From: an uncultured Desulfuromonadales bacterium
GTDB taxonomy: Bacteria; Desulfobacterota; Desulfuromonadia; Geobacterales; Pseudopelobacteraceae
Assembly (NCBI GenBank): GCA_903868145.1
Contig: CAIPTY010000087.1
Location: 105,652 to 169,651 of the forward strand
Reading direction: 5' to 3'
Length of the DNA stretch: 64,000 nt
The notes below the pieces were generated by a model. It was not told the DNA's origin, searched no databases, and saw only the letters and a list, made by a program, of their open reading frames with translations. Every line of letters begins with the position of its first letter. Position 1 is the first letter of the stretch. Of this stretch, positions 8,189 through 17,169 are shown piece after piece. Position numbers and translations under genes: made by a program.

Positions 8189-8476
8189 ATGGTTTTCAAG
8201 CGTAACATCTTTTCCAGGACACTTTCAAATGGAATGAGAGCAGACTTTGCCATTGGCATGGAAAACGGGGTTTATATAGCCGTTCTGTATGTAGGTGGAC
8301 GCCTTATTCCAGGGCCGACACAGCCCCAGCCGCTCGTACCCCCAAAAGATGATGTCACCCACTGGATGGGCAATCGCCCCAGCGTCGGCCTGAGCGACGC
8401 AGAAACAGAAAAAATCATCCAGGCTGTCTCACTGGAAAACAGTGTGCTGCAACACCGCATACCCAAAAAAGGCTGA
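8189..8476 (+). CDS. Hypothetical protein, 95 residues
   Basis: Starts MVFKRNIFSRTLSNGMRADFA, with a GGAGG eight bases upstream of the ATG at 8189. The sequence is mixed and soluble, with a short beta-rich middle (GVYIAVLYVGGRLIPGP) and no signal peptide. The longer frame upstream to 8048 overlaps the MoxR gene and is unlikely. No family is recognised. It lies alone between divergent MoxR and the kinase at 8600. Confidence 0.55.
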   Translation: MVFKRNIFSRTLSNGMRADFAIGMENGVYIAVLYVGGRLIPGPTQPQPLVPPKDDVTHWMGNRPSVGLSDAETEKIIQAVSLENSVLQHRIPKKG

Positions 8477-8599
8477 CTGACGCCCCGCACCGCAGTCATA
8501 CCACATCCCTGTAATCCTCTCCACCCTTACCGGGTTGATTTAACCGGCGTCATCAGGTATATCATTGAAAAATATGAGTGTATACATGCTGGTGGCATT

Positions 8600-10126
8600 G
8601 TGAACGAGATACTCCATAAACTGAAACTGCGCTGGAAGCTGCTCGCTCTGGTATTACCACTGGTGATTGTTCCAATTTTTGTGGTTGCCGGAGTCATCGG
8701 CTTCATCGCAAACCATCAGGCCTATCTGGGAATCACCCATTCCAGCATGGATGATCTGGAACATATGGCATCGTTCACCCTTGACCTCCTCGGGTCACAC
8801 GATCAGCAGTTTAATGATTATCGCGGCGGCAAACCCGGCGATCTCACCAGCGAACTTTCATCCAATTCGTTTACCGCTCTCAAAAAAAGAATCAAGGCTA
8901 AAAAGGTTGGCGCCAGCGGTTATATCTACTGCATGAGCCGGACCGGAACCCTGACCATTCATCCCGACTCCGAGGGCATGACTATCATTGACGCCAGAGA
9001 CTCCAGCGGGAAATTCTTCATCCGCGAAATGTGCGAAAAGAAAAACGGCTGGATCCGCTACCCCTGGAAAAATCCCGGCGACAACTCGCCACGCATGAAA
9101 ATAGTCCGCTACACATATTTTCCCCAGTGGGACTGGATCGTTGCCGTCGGATCCTACGAGGACGAATTCTACCACGAGGCAAACAAGATCAAGGAACACA
9201 TTTTGTTGAGTATGCTCCTGCTGATCTTCGTGGTCGGCACACTGGCAGTGCTCCTTGTTTTCAGGGCATCTACACTCATTACCAGCCCGATCACCCATAT
9301 GATAGAGGTCATCAGACGGGTCAAGCGCGGAAACCTGGAGGAAAAGATGGCCGTCCAGGGGGAGGATGAGCTGGCTGAAATGGCAGGGTCCTTTAATCGT
9401 ATGACCGATATAATCCGTCATACGATGGAGATGGAAGCATCGCTGGCGCAACAGGGGAAAATGGCGTCTCTCGGGGTTTTATCCTCTGGCGTAGCCCACG
9501 AGATCAACAATCCGCTGGGGGTTATTCTCGGTTATGCCGCCTACCTTGAAGGCAAGATGTCACCGGAAGACCCGAACTACACGTACATCCATGAGATAAA
9601 ACGTGAAAGCAAACGCTGCAAGAAGATCGTCCAGGATCTGCTCAGCTATGCCCGCACGCCGCGCCCTTCACGGGAAGCGCTTGATCTGAATGCACTGCTG
9701 CATCAGATCGTCGATTTTGCCGCCAATCATACCGATATGCGCGGGGTTGTGATAACTACTGTGTTTGCCCCGGATCTGCCGGCGGTCATGCTGGATGGAG
9801 ACCAGTTGCGGCAGGTTGCCATCAATCTGATCCTCAACGCCGGCGGGGCGATGCCGGAGGGGGGAACGCTTGAAGTGAAGACCGGAATCGAGGACCCGCA
9901 CCACGTTCACATACTTTTTCAGGACAATGGCTGCGGAATTCCGCCTGAAAACATCGAAAAGATCTTTGAACCGTTCTACACCACCAAGGATCGCGGCACC
10001 GGGCTCGGACTGGCGATAACCCGCCAGATCATCGAACAGCATCAGGGCGAAATCCGGATTGAGAGTGTAACCGGCATGGGTACGACCGTCAAGGTTGTGC
10101 TTCCCGTAAACTGCGAGGAGTTGTGA
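8600..10126 (+). CDS. Sensor histidine kinase with periplasmic Cache domain
   Basis: 508 residues. Order: membrane helix 1 (about 14-36); a single-Cache periplasmic domain (about 40-200), with GASGYIYCMSRTGTLTIHP and the closing FPQWDWIVAVGSY typical of Cache; membrane helix 2 (about 202-222); HAMP; then HisKA with the phosphoacceptor His near residue 300 in GVAHEINNPLG. The HATPase part shows N box NLILNAGGAMP, G1 DNGCGIP, F box FEPFYTTK and G2 GTGLGLA. N box Asn-Ala-Gly replaces the more common Asn-Ala-X. The GTG start has GGTGG upstream. The stop codon overlaps the next gene's ATG, so the pair forms a two-component system with the sigma-54 activator. Confidence 0.94.
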   Translation: MNEILHKLKLRWKLLALVLPLVIVPIFVVAGVIGFIANHQAYLGITHSSMDDLEHMASFTLDLLGSHDQQFNDYRGGKPGDLTSELSSNSFTALKKRIKAKKVGASGYIYCMSRTGTLTIHPDSEGMTIIDARDSSGKFFIREMCEKKNGWIRYPWKNPGDNSPRMKIVRYTYFPQWDWIVAVGSYEDEFYHEANKIKEHILLSMLLLIFVVGTLAVLLVFRASTLITSPITHMIEVIRRVKRGNLEEKMAVQGEDELAEMAGSFNRMTDIIRHTMEMEASLAQQGKMASLGVLSSGVAHEINNPLGVILGYAAYLEGKMSPEDPNYTYIHEIKRESKRCKKIVQDLLSYARTPRPSREALDLNALLHQIVDFAANHTDMRGVVITTVFAPDLPAVMLDGDQLRQVAINLILNAGGAMPEGGTLEVKTGIEDPHHVHILFQDNGCGIPPENIEKIFEPFYTTKDRGTGLGLAITRQIIEQHQGEIRIESVTGMGTTVKVVLPVNCEEL

Positions 10127-11520
10127 TGTCCGCAAAAAAACGCATCCTGGTGATAGACAACGAAGAAGGGCTCTGCCGGATGATGGAGCAGATACTGCTG
10201 GACAACGGCTATCTGGCGCAGGCCTGCACCTCTCCCCGCACAGCGGTGGATGAATTCCGGCCCGGCGCCTGGGACCTGGTCATCACCGACATCAAGATGC
10301 CCGGCATGAGCGGTCTTGAGGTTTTGCAGCGGATCAAGGAACTGTCCCGGGATACCCCGGTCATCATGATCACGGCCTACGCCACGGTGGACATGTCGAT
10401 TCAGGCACTGCGAAAGGGCGCATATGACATGCTGACCAAGCCCTTTGAACCTGAGGAGCTGATTTTTCGGGTGAAGAACGCCCTGCAGCAGTCGGATCTT
10501 CTGGAGGAGAACCGGGAGCTTCGCAAGGAGCTGGAGGGAAAATTCAGTTTTGACAACATCATCGGGGCATCCGAACAACTGCGGAGTGTGCTGGGAAAGG
10601 TGGAAAAGGTCGCCGTGCGCGACACCTCGGTGCTGATCACCGGGGAGTCCGGCTCAGGCAAGGAGCTGATCGCCCAGGCCATTCATTACAATTCACCGCG
10701 CCATGAACGCAGATTCATGGCAATAAACTGCGGTGCCCTGCCTGAAACCCTGTTGGAAAGCGAGCTGTTCGGCTACAAAAAAGGAGCCTTCACCGGTGCC
10801 AAAGATAGTCGTCAGGGGCTGCTTGAGGCGGCAGATGGCGGCACCCTCTTTCTGGACGAAGTCGGCAACCTGCCCATGAATGTCCAGAAAACCCTGCTTC
10901 GTTTTCTGCAGGAGAAGGAATTCAACCGCCTGGGAGACACCTCGCCGACGCGAGTCGATGTGCGGGTGCTCTCCGCCACCAACTCCAACCTCAAAGATGC
11001 CGTAAAAAACGGCGCCTTCCGGGAAGACCTCTTCTATCGGCTCAATGTTGTGAACATCCACCTGCCCGCCCTCCGGGAGCGGAGAGACGACATACCGCCG
11101 CTGGCGGCACACTTCATACACCTGCAAAACCAGAAGTTCGGCACCTCGGTGAAGGGATTTGAAAAGGATGCCCTTCAGGCGCTCTGCAGTTTTGACTGGC
11201 CGGGCAATATTCGCCAGCTCAGAAACGTGATAGAGGCCTGTATGGCCTTGGGAGTGGAAGACAGTATCTGTCGGGAGTCACTGGGGCAATTCATCGACAT
11301 CACGGACGTTTCCCATGAGAACCTTCAGAGCGCTCAACTGCTCCATGACGGTGTTCCGTTCAGCACAGCCCTTGACAGATTCGAGACGGACCTACTCAAG
11401 GATCTGCTGGCGAAACATCGGGGGAATATTGAAGCCGCCGCCCGCGAGGCCGACATGAACATGGCCACGATCTACCGGAAGATCAAGAAATACGGCATCA
11501 GGAAGGAAGACTTTTCCTGA
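10126..11520 (+). CDS. Sigma-54-dependent response regulator (NtrC family)
   Basis: 464 residues. REC domain (about 5-120) with the phosphorylatable Asp in LVITDIKMPGMSG; AAA+ domain (about 140-370) with Walker A GESGSGKE, the sigma-54 contact loop GAFTGAK and Walker B GGTLFLDEVGNLP; and a Fis-type helix-turn-helix at the end (NIEAAAREADMNMATIYRKI). The ATG at 10126 shares its A with the kinase TGA, and GAGGAG lies six bases upstream. This is the cognate regulator of the preceding kinase; its target promoters are not in view. No good -24/-12 element was found in the window. Confidence 0.96.
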   Translation: MSAKKRILVIDNEEGLCRMMEQILLDNGYLAQACTSPRTAVDEFRPGAWDLVITDIKMPGMSGLEVLQRIKELSRDTPVIMITAYATVDMSIQALRKGAYDMLTKPFEPEELIFRVKNALQQSDLLEENRELRKELEGKFSFDNIIGASEQLRSVLGKVEKVAVRDTSVLITGESGSGKELIAQAIHYNSPRHERRFMAINCGALPETLLESELFGYKKGAFTGAKDSRQGLLEAADGGTLFLDEVGNLPMNVQKTLLRFLQEKEFNRLGDTSPTRVDVRVLSATNSNLKDAVKNGAFREDLFYRLNVVNIHLPALRERRDDIPPLAAHFIHLQNQKFGTSVKGFEKDALQALCSFDWPGNIRQLRNVIEACMALGVEDSICRESLGQFIDITDVSHENLQSAQLLHDGVPFSTALDRFETDLLKDLLAKHRGNIEAAAREADMNMATIYRKIKKYGIRKEDFS

Positions 11521-11654
11521 AAAAAGTTCGTGCGCAGTGAATATATTTTCGAGCAATGAATGCCCGCTTCAGGATGATTGACATTAACATTGCCGTATGA
11601 GACACCCGCATTAAATAAAGCTTGAACATTTCCCCGTCATCAAGGACGTGCCAC

Positions 11655-12941
11655 ATGCAAAAAATGACTGGTTTTCTGAATGTTATGCGCGTTACAGAAA
11701 TTATCCAGTGGCTCGTCAGCAGCAAACGCACAGGTACGCTCATTCTGATTCAGGATGACCGGCAGAATAAAATATACTTTCAGGATGGAAAGATCATCTA
11801 TATCTGGTCTAACTGCGAGGCAGACGAGACCGTCAATTTTCTGGAGTGCCAGTCACACAGCAGACGTGATGAACTTGCAAGTGCCAGCGCTAATTCGGAA
11901 GCGCTCGGACTGCCGTTAATCGGCTACCTTCTGTCGCAAAAGTTTTTCAGCAGCGAGCAATTTGAGGCGCTGCTCAAAGAAGGCGCCGAGACGCTCCTGA
12001 CCAGTGTTCTCACGTGGGATACCGGTACATTCGATTTTGATCCTGAACTACCCCAATTTCTTCTTAATAGTCCTATCGGTCTGAATACATTCCATATTCT
12101 GTTTGAGTCTACGCTTCGCCTGGATGAAAGCCACCGAGACAGCCAGGTTGATGCCGAAATGGTGATGAACAAAATCCGGGGATTGATTCAGGAGGGTGGT
12201 TTTGAGCTGCCGCCCATGCCCGAGGTCATGCAGCAGCTTGCGGAAAAAATCGACACCCCTACGATCTCGATCGATGAAATCGTAGCATGTATTACCGACC
12301 AGATTCTGGTTTCCAAAATCCTCAAAATCTTCAATTCACCCTACTACGGTCGACACGGCCATGCTTCCAGCCTCAAAGATGCGGTGGTTTTCATCGGGCT
12401 CAAATCACTCATGAGCATTGTCACCGTTCATGCGATGAGCAGCTACAGCCCACGGAACTCAAGGAAAATCAAGGGCGTGCTTCAGCATAGCCTGGTATGC
12501 GCCATGATAGCCCGTCAGATTGCCAGAGACATGAGCGCCAACTTTGAATTGGCCTTTATCTGCGGACTTCTGCACGACATCGGCAAGACCATCCTGCTTG
12601 AGATGCTGAGTGACTTCACGCTGCCGGCGGATCTTCAGGTGCAACTGATTGAAGAGAACCACTCCGAAATGGGATATGTGCTGGCGCAACAGTGGAATTT
12701 CGGGAGTGACATTACAGATGTCATCCGGTATCACCACACCCCGGAGCTGGCCGCCGATCACACCAGAATGGCGGAGATTATCAATCTTGCCGATACGATG
12801 TCATATCTCAACGGCCAGCCGGTAGAAGTCACGGACATGGCATTTACAAGTTTCGACCTAAGTCAGATCAACGTCGATGACATCCTTGGAGAGTTGGACA
12901 CTCTCGGAAATGAGGCAGCCCAGATCGTAGACCTGGGCTGA
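11655..12941 (+). CDS. HDOD domain protein with DUF4388 (PATAN-like) N-terminus
   Basis: 428 residues. Residues 1-150 show the DUF4388 pattern (TEIIQWLVSSKRTGTLIL, KIYFQDGKIIYIWS, FDFDPELPQFLL). Residues about 175-400 are an HDOD domain with LPPMPEVMQQLAEKI, ILKIFNSPYYG and the retained HD signature GLLHDIGKT. HDOD proteins resemble HD-GYP phosphodiesterases but usually lack activity and act as signalling or secretion regulators. The ATG at 11655 has AAGGA upstream; an ATG nine bases later is the alternative. It is separated from the sigma-54 regulator by 134 bases, so it may be its own unit. Confidence 0.88.
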   Translation: MQKMTGFLNVMRVTEIIQWLVSSKRTGTLILIQDDRQNKIYFQDGKIIYIWSNCEADETVNFLECQSHSRRDELASASANSEALGLPLIGYLLSQKFFSSEQFEALLKEGAETLLTSVLTWDTGTFDFDPELPQFLLNSPIGLNTFHILFESTLRLDESHRDSQVDAEMVMNKIRGLIQEGGFELPPMPEVMQQLAEKIDTPTISIDEIVACITDQILVSKILKIFNSPYYGRHGHASSLKDAVVFIGLKSLMSIVTVHAMSSYSPRNSRKIKGVLQHSLVCAMIARQIARDMSANFELAFICGLLHDIGKTILLEMLSDFTLPADLQVQLIEENHSEMGYVLAQQWNFGSDITDVIRYHHTPELAADHTRMAEIINLADTMSYLNGQPVEVTDMAFTSFDLSQINVDDILGELDTLGNEAAQIVDLG

Positions 12942-12957
12942 GCAGCTCCCGAATACG

Positions 12958-13866
12958 TTATGCGCCTGTTTTGATAGGTATCAGCAGGAGCGGGACTTTG
13001 CTCCAGCTGCAAATCTTGTGCGTTACACTCCCCGCCCAAAACGCTTCCATACCCGCTTTACCATGGGTCGCCAGCACAATCAGATCTATCTCGGCACGGT
13101 CGGCGGCCTCAACGATCGTTTTTGCCGGATCCCCCCGCAGCACATGTGCGCTCGCCGTAAATCCCTGATCGACCAGGGTACGCAGCAGGAACTGAAGATA
13201 TTTTTCTGCATCCTGATACGCCAGTTCCAGCATGCGCGAGGTCGTACCCGGAAGCATTCTGCCGGTCAGCGTCATATTCCCTGAAAGCGTGGTCAGACGC
13301 GGGATGACCATGGCAAGGTGAACGGAGGCACCACAGGCTCGGGCCACCCCTTCCGAACAGGGCACAGCCTGGGCATGTTCAGGATGTTCATCAAGGGGAA
13401 CCAGTATCTTCCCGCACGAAAAGGGGGGCGCTTCACCCTGCTCGTTCGGATGAGTGATCAGAACAGGTCGTGAATCCAGGGCGATAACCGACTGCGCGAT
13501 GCTCCCCATGAACAGGTGCAGAGCCTTGCCCCCGCCATGGGAACACATGATCACCAAGTCGTGATTCAACTCGTCGGCATGAGCAACTATGCTCCGTGAG
13601 ACGTCTTCCACTGCGGCTTCATGCACATGACATTCCACCGCGTTGCCTTCCGGAAACCCCCGCTTAGAAACCCCGTTCAGATAATTGACCGCGTCGTTCA
13701 CGTTCTTCAAGTGAGGCTGACCGTGGACTTCACGCGGCGCATTTTTCTCTATCACGTGCATAAGGGTGACACGGGCTCCGAACTTTCCGGCGAGAAAAGC
13801 GGCGGCAGGAATGGCGGATTCAGCCATCAGTGAGCCATCTAGGGGTACGAGGATATGATTGAACAT
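12958..13866 (-). CDS. Tandem universal stress protein (UspA x2)
   Basis: 302 residues made of two Usp domains. The first begins MFNHILVPLDGSLMAESAIPAA and ends around SHGGGKALHLFMGSIAQSVI. The second begins near residue 150 with KILVPLDEHPEHAQ and ends LATHGKAGMEAFWAGSVTHKI. The G-2X-G-9X-G-S/T ATP-binding motif of Usp is recognisable in both halves. Tandem Usp proteins are stress-induced and cytosolic. It starts five bases after the stop of the Nramp transporter gene, so the two are one operon. Confidence 0.93.
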   Translation of the reverse strand: MFNHILVPLDGSLMAESAIPAAAFLAGKFGARVTLMHVIEKNAPREVHGQPHLKNVNDAVNYLNGVSKRGFPEGNAVECHVHEAAVEDVSRSIVAHADELNHDLVIMCSHGGGKALHLFMGSIAQSVIALDSRPVLITHPNEQGEAPPFSCGKILVPLDEHPEHAQAVPCSEGVARACGASVHLAMVIPRLTTLSGNMTLTGRMLPGTTSRMLELAYQDAEKYLQFLLRTLVDQGFTASAHVLRGDPAKTIVEAADRAEIDLIVLATHGKAGMEAFWAGSVTHKICSWSKVPLLLIPIKTGA

Positions 13867-13870
13867 GCGA

Positions 13871-15067
13871 TCACCCTGTCACGAACGTTTTATAGAGAAG
13901 ATACAGATTGAGGGCTATGATGACTGCCGCAATCAGGTATGTAAGCATCGATGTAAACGGCTTGTTGACCAGATCACCCATGATATCGGGTCGGCGGGTA
14001 AACATTACCAGCGGAATAATGGCAAACGGCAGCCCGAAACTGAGCGCCACCTGACTCATGACGAGGGTGCGGGTCGGGTCAAGCCCCATGGCGATAACGA
14101 CCAGCGAAGGCCCCATGGTCACCAGACGCCTGATCCAGACCGGGATGTGCCGCTGAATAAAACCCTGCATGATTACCTGTCCGGCGCTGGTTCCCACTGT
14201 TGACGACGAAAGCCCTGAAACCAGCAGCGAAAGACCGAATATCCATTTTGCCGAAGACCCCAGAAGCGGCTCCAGCGTGCGGTGGGCCTCTTCGATGGTG
14301 GCGATGTGCGTGAGTCCGCTTGTATGAAACGTGGCCGCTGCCATTATCAGCATGGCAACATTGACAAAACTCGCAATCCCCATGGCGATTACGACGTCTA
14401 TGATCTCGAAATGATACAGGCTTTGCAGCCGAGCTTTGTCCCTGACGACAATCCGCCCCTGCATCAGAGCCGAATGCAGAAAAATGGCATGGGGCATGAC
14501 CGTGGCGCCCAGAATCCCGGAGGCCATGAGTACGCTTTCAGCCCCTGACAATTGCGGGACAAAGGCATGGTAGACAACCTGCCCCCAATCAGGCTTGACG
14601 ATGAAAATTTCCAGGAGATAACAGGCGGCAATCACCGCCACCATGGCGGAGATAACGGCCTCCAAAGGCCTGAAACCGTATCGTTCAAGGCCGAGGATAA
14701 TCATGGTGGTCAATGCAGTCAGAATGGCTCCGACAAACAGGGGAACCCCCAGCAGGAGCTGGAATCCGAGGGCGGCGCCGAGGAACTCCGCCAGATCGGT
14801 CGCCATGGCCACCAGTTCCATCAGAAGCCAGAGTGCGATCACCACCGGTTTTGGAAACCTTTCCCGGCAGTGTTCGGCAAGATTCATCCCGGTTGCAATG
14901 CCAAGCTTGGCAGAAAGAGTCTGGATCAGCATGGCCATCAGATTGCTGACCACGATAACCCAGATCAGCATGTATCCGAACTGGGCCCCCCCCTGGATAT
15001 TGGTGGCAAAATTGCCCGGGTCTACATACGCGACACTGGCAATGAAGGCCGGCCCCAGAAACGGCAT
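13871..15067 (-). CDS. Nramp-family divalent metal transporter (Mn2+/H+)
   Basis: 398 residues from the ATG at 15067, with about eleven membrane helices. The metal-site motifs of the family are present: DPGN in SVAYVDPGNFATN (helix 1) and MPH in GATVMPHAIFLHS (helix 6). The known role is uptake of Mn2+ or Fe2+. The same frame continues upstream to about 15185 as a protein-like sequence (AEHTRQQAG, QQALDVLSTPQKK) that matches where Nramp N-terminal tails lie, yet it has no ATG, GTG or TTG. Either translation really starts at 15067, just before helix 1, or a non-standard or lost start codon lies upstream. The tandem Usp gene follows it. Confidence 0.9.
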   Translation of the reverse strand: MPFLGPAFIASVAYVDPGNFATNIQGGAQFGYMLIWVIVVSNLMAMLIQTLSAKLGIATGMNLAEHCRERFPKPVVIALWLLMELVAMATDLAEFLGAALGFQLLLGVPLFVGAILTALTTMIILGLERYGFRPLEAVISAMVAVIAACYLLEIFIVKPDWGQVVYHAFVPQLSGAESVLMASGILGATVMPHAIFLHSALMQGRIVVRDKARLQSLYHFEIIDVVIAMGIASFVNVAMLIMAAATFHTSGLTHIATIEEAHRTLEPLLGSSAKWIFGLSLLVSGLSSSTVGTSAGQVIMQGFIQRHIPVWIRRLVTMGPSLVVIAMGLDPTRTLVMSQVALSFGLPFAIIPLVMFTRRPDIMGDLVNKPFTSMLTYLIAAVIIALNLYLLYKTFVTG

Positions 15068-15350
15068 CAGCCGCGCCAGGCTGTTTTTTTTCTGGGGAGT
15101 GCTCAGTACGTCCAGGGCCTGCTGAACCGTTTTTGAGCCTGCCTGCTGCCGGGTATGCTCTGCTTGAGTATTGATAGGGACACTCCACCTGCTTTTTTTA
15201 CGCTGGCGGATTGTATCAGCGGTTCACTGAGTTGCACCACATAAATTTGAGACATTGTCCACAATTCAATCTTGACCTCAATTGCACTTTCACATATAGG
15301 TTCGCAGATTCGGTGGATATTTACAGAGTACTCTATTCTCGCGCCCCCTG

Positions 15351-15608
15351 TCAGACGTACACCGAGAAGCTTTCCTTGAGCGCTTTTCTTTCAACAGGTG
15401 TCACCGGCAACGAAGGCTTTTTATTCACACCAGAATCAGCAGTCAAAAAACGGCTTGCCGAAATATTTACGATATCACCTGGAAGGTTGAGAGCATCTCT
15501 GGCCGCAAATCTTTTAACCGGATGAGAAGACGTTTCCCTGTTCCCCGGCACTCTCTGTCGGGGGGAATCGACCTGATTCAGTAATCGGCTGTCGTTTACC
15601 GGCTGCAT
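15351..15608 (-). CDS. Small hypothetical protein, 85 residues
   Basis: The ATG at 15608 is preceded by AAGGGAGAGTAGCC. The protein has no signal peptide or membrane helix and is rich in Arg, Pro and Ser. It ends KALKESFSVYV, an ending I associate with short proteins in Geobacter genomes, without a function attached. It stands alone between the Nramp promoter region and the truncated lipoprotein gene. Likely real, but with no functional assignment. Confidence 0.5.
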   Translation of the reverse strand: MQPVNDSRLLNQVDSPRQRVPGNRETSSHPVKRFAARDALNLPGDIVNISASRFLTADSGVNKKPSLPVTPVERKALKESFSVYV

Positions 15609-15832
15609 GGCTACTCTCCCTTGCTGACAGATTCAGATAATCAATCTGCGTCGTATACGACAATGTGATTGACAAAGCATAAGCCGTACCACTTTACTAA
15701 CAATCAGTATTTAATGGTTTTTTTAGATATATGTATCCTGATTTGCACTGAAGGTCAGAGTAATGACGGCATGTCGAGTTGATCCGTGACAAGTTTCTGA
15801 CGTGACTGAAACAAGCTTGATGGGGGAGGTGT

Positions 15833-16096
15833 ATGAGATTTTTTCTGGCGGGAAAATATATTCTGATTGTGTGTGTTGCTCTGGCTGTTTTTTCTGCGTG
15901 CGACCGACAGGCATCCACTCGCGTTCTTTTCATCGGAAACAGTTACACCTTTGTCAACGGTGGTCTTGATAAACAGCTGAGAGGTCTGGCGCCTTCCATC
16001 GAAACTGCCAGCGTGACTGCAGGTGGATATACCCTTGAGAGGCATTGGACTGATGGCAATGCCCTCATAAAAAAACGGGAGTCACCTCCCGATTGA
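15833..16096 (+). pseudogene. Truncated SGNH-hydrolase-like lipoprotein (DUF4886 type)
   Basis: A good ribosome-binding site (GGGGGAGGTGT) leads to MRFFLAGKYILIVCVALAVF with lipobox FSAC, then STRVLFIGNSYTFVNGGL, the block I SGNH/DUF4886 signature. The similarity continues to GGYTLERHWTDGNALI. Only 87 residues are present against roughly 250-300 for intact members, and the catalytic Asp/His block is missing. The last codons run into the terminator hairpin of the convergent methyltransferase gene, so the 3' part was lost at a junction near 16060-16075. It may still be made as a short lipoprotein. Confidence 0.7.
16069..16091 (-). terminator. Intrinsic terminator of methyltransferase-permease operon
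   Basis: CGGGAG-TCAC-CTCCCG stem at 16076-16091, followed on the minus strand by seven T residues. It ends the minus-strand operon 16116-18732, and it also lies within the last codons of the truncated lipoprotein frame. Confidence 0.85.
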
Positions 16097-16115
16097 CGAG
16101 CCGGATAATCAGGGT

Positions 16116-17117
16116 TTATGGCTTGCGTCCCCGTATCACTCCAGCGCCGTTAGGAAGTTCAAGATCAAGCCTCTTCACATCAGACAGTCCTGCCTTCACC
16201 ATCATGGAAGTCAGCTCTCTTTCGGAATATGACTGGCCTGTATCAGTCCCCAGAAGCATGTTGAGTGAAAAGAGAGCAGGAAATGTCGGGCCGTTTCTGG
16301 CATCGTTCTGTATAAACTCCTGAACCATCAGGATACCACCTGAATTCAGTGAATCAACAGCCTTGCTCAGAAGAGCGGCACATGCTGCGGGTCCATCAAT
16401 ATGGAGAATATGGGACATCCAGACGACGTCAAACCCTGACGGCATCGGGTCGGTATGATAGTCTCCGGCAGCAAAGGTAATCCTCTCTGAAAGGTTGAAG
16501 CGGGTAATAGTTCTTTCGGCATATCCTCTGGTTGTAGGAAGATCAAGGACAACCGCAGTCAACTCAGGGTTGGCCAGACAGAAATGGACTGCATATGTTC
16601 CGGGACCACCGCCAAGATCAAGAAGAGTATGACGACCTGCCAGCCCTATTGACCGGGTAACCTTTGGAGCCAGAAGGCTCGCCAGATTAAACATCCCCAT
16701 CAGGAAACTCTCCCTGCTGGACTCGTCAACTCCGTGCGAATCATTTGTGCGGATCGGACTGCCTGTTGCTACTGCCTCATCCAAGCGACTCCAGCTTGGC
16801 AGTAGATGGTTATGATGCATGATGATATGTCCCAGGAAATCGGGAGAGTTTTTCGACAGATATGCAGCGGCGAAGGGCGTTGCAGCATACATATTTTCGG
16901 ACTTATCCAGCAGACCAAGTGATGAAAGTGAATCCAGCAGCATGCCGGTGGCACGTAAGTCGGTCGTCAGCAATCGCGCAACATCCTCCGCAGACCGGGC
17001 AGTTCTATCAAGAACGGTGAATATGTCGAGCTTGACAGACGCATGAAGTGTACAGGTGCTCCAATATCCTCCCGCCATTTCCAGTAATTCAGGGACGGTC
17101 CATTCAGTCGTTTCCAT
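16116..17117 (-). CDS. SAM-dependent O-methyltransferase (acetylserotonin/BchU type)
   Basis: 333 residues. An N-terminal winged-helix dimerisation domain (about 1-95, with AEDVARLLTTDLRATGMLLDSL) is followed by a Rossmann domain with motif I LLDLGGGPGTYAVHF (about 165-180) and AVVLDLP. VVWMSHILHIDG corresponds to the catalytic region of small-molecule O-methyltransferases. Relatives methylate phenols, pigments and polyketides; the substrate here is unknown. It lies downstream of an NCS2-like permease, separated by 52 bases, with the terminator right after. The pairing suggests the permease handles the substrate or product. Confidence 0.88.
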   Translation of the reverse strand: METTEWTVPELLEMAGGYWSTCTLHASVKLDIFTVLDRTARSAEDVARLLTTDLRATGMLLDSLSSLGLLDKSENMYAATPFAAAYLSKNSPDFLGHIIMHHNHLLPSWSRLDEAVATGSPIRTNDSHGVDESSRESFLMGMFNLASLLAPKVTRSIGLAGRHTLLDLGGGPGTYAVHFCLANPELTAVVLDLPTTRGYAERTITRFNLSERITFAAGDYHTDPMPSGFDVVWMSHILHIDGPAACAALLSKAVDSLNSGGILMVQEFIQNDARNGPTFPALFSLNMLLGTDTGQSYSERELTSMMVKAGLSDVKRLDLELPNGAGVIRGRKP

Positions 17118-17169
17118 TATGGTATTTTCCTTTCAGCTGTTTGATATTCCATGGTGAGGCATAGTCGGT

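Noticed and set aside
15211..15525. 104-residue frame on the plus strand, with TTGACC/TATAGG hexamers before it
   Set aside because: It overlaps the better-supported 85-residue minus-strand gene, and no ribosome-binding site is visible.
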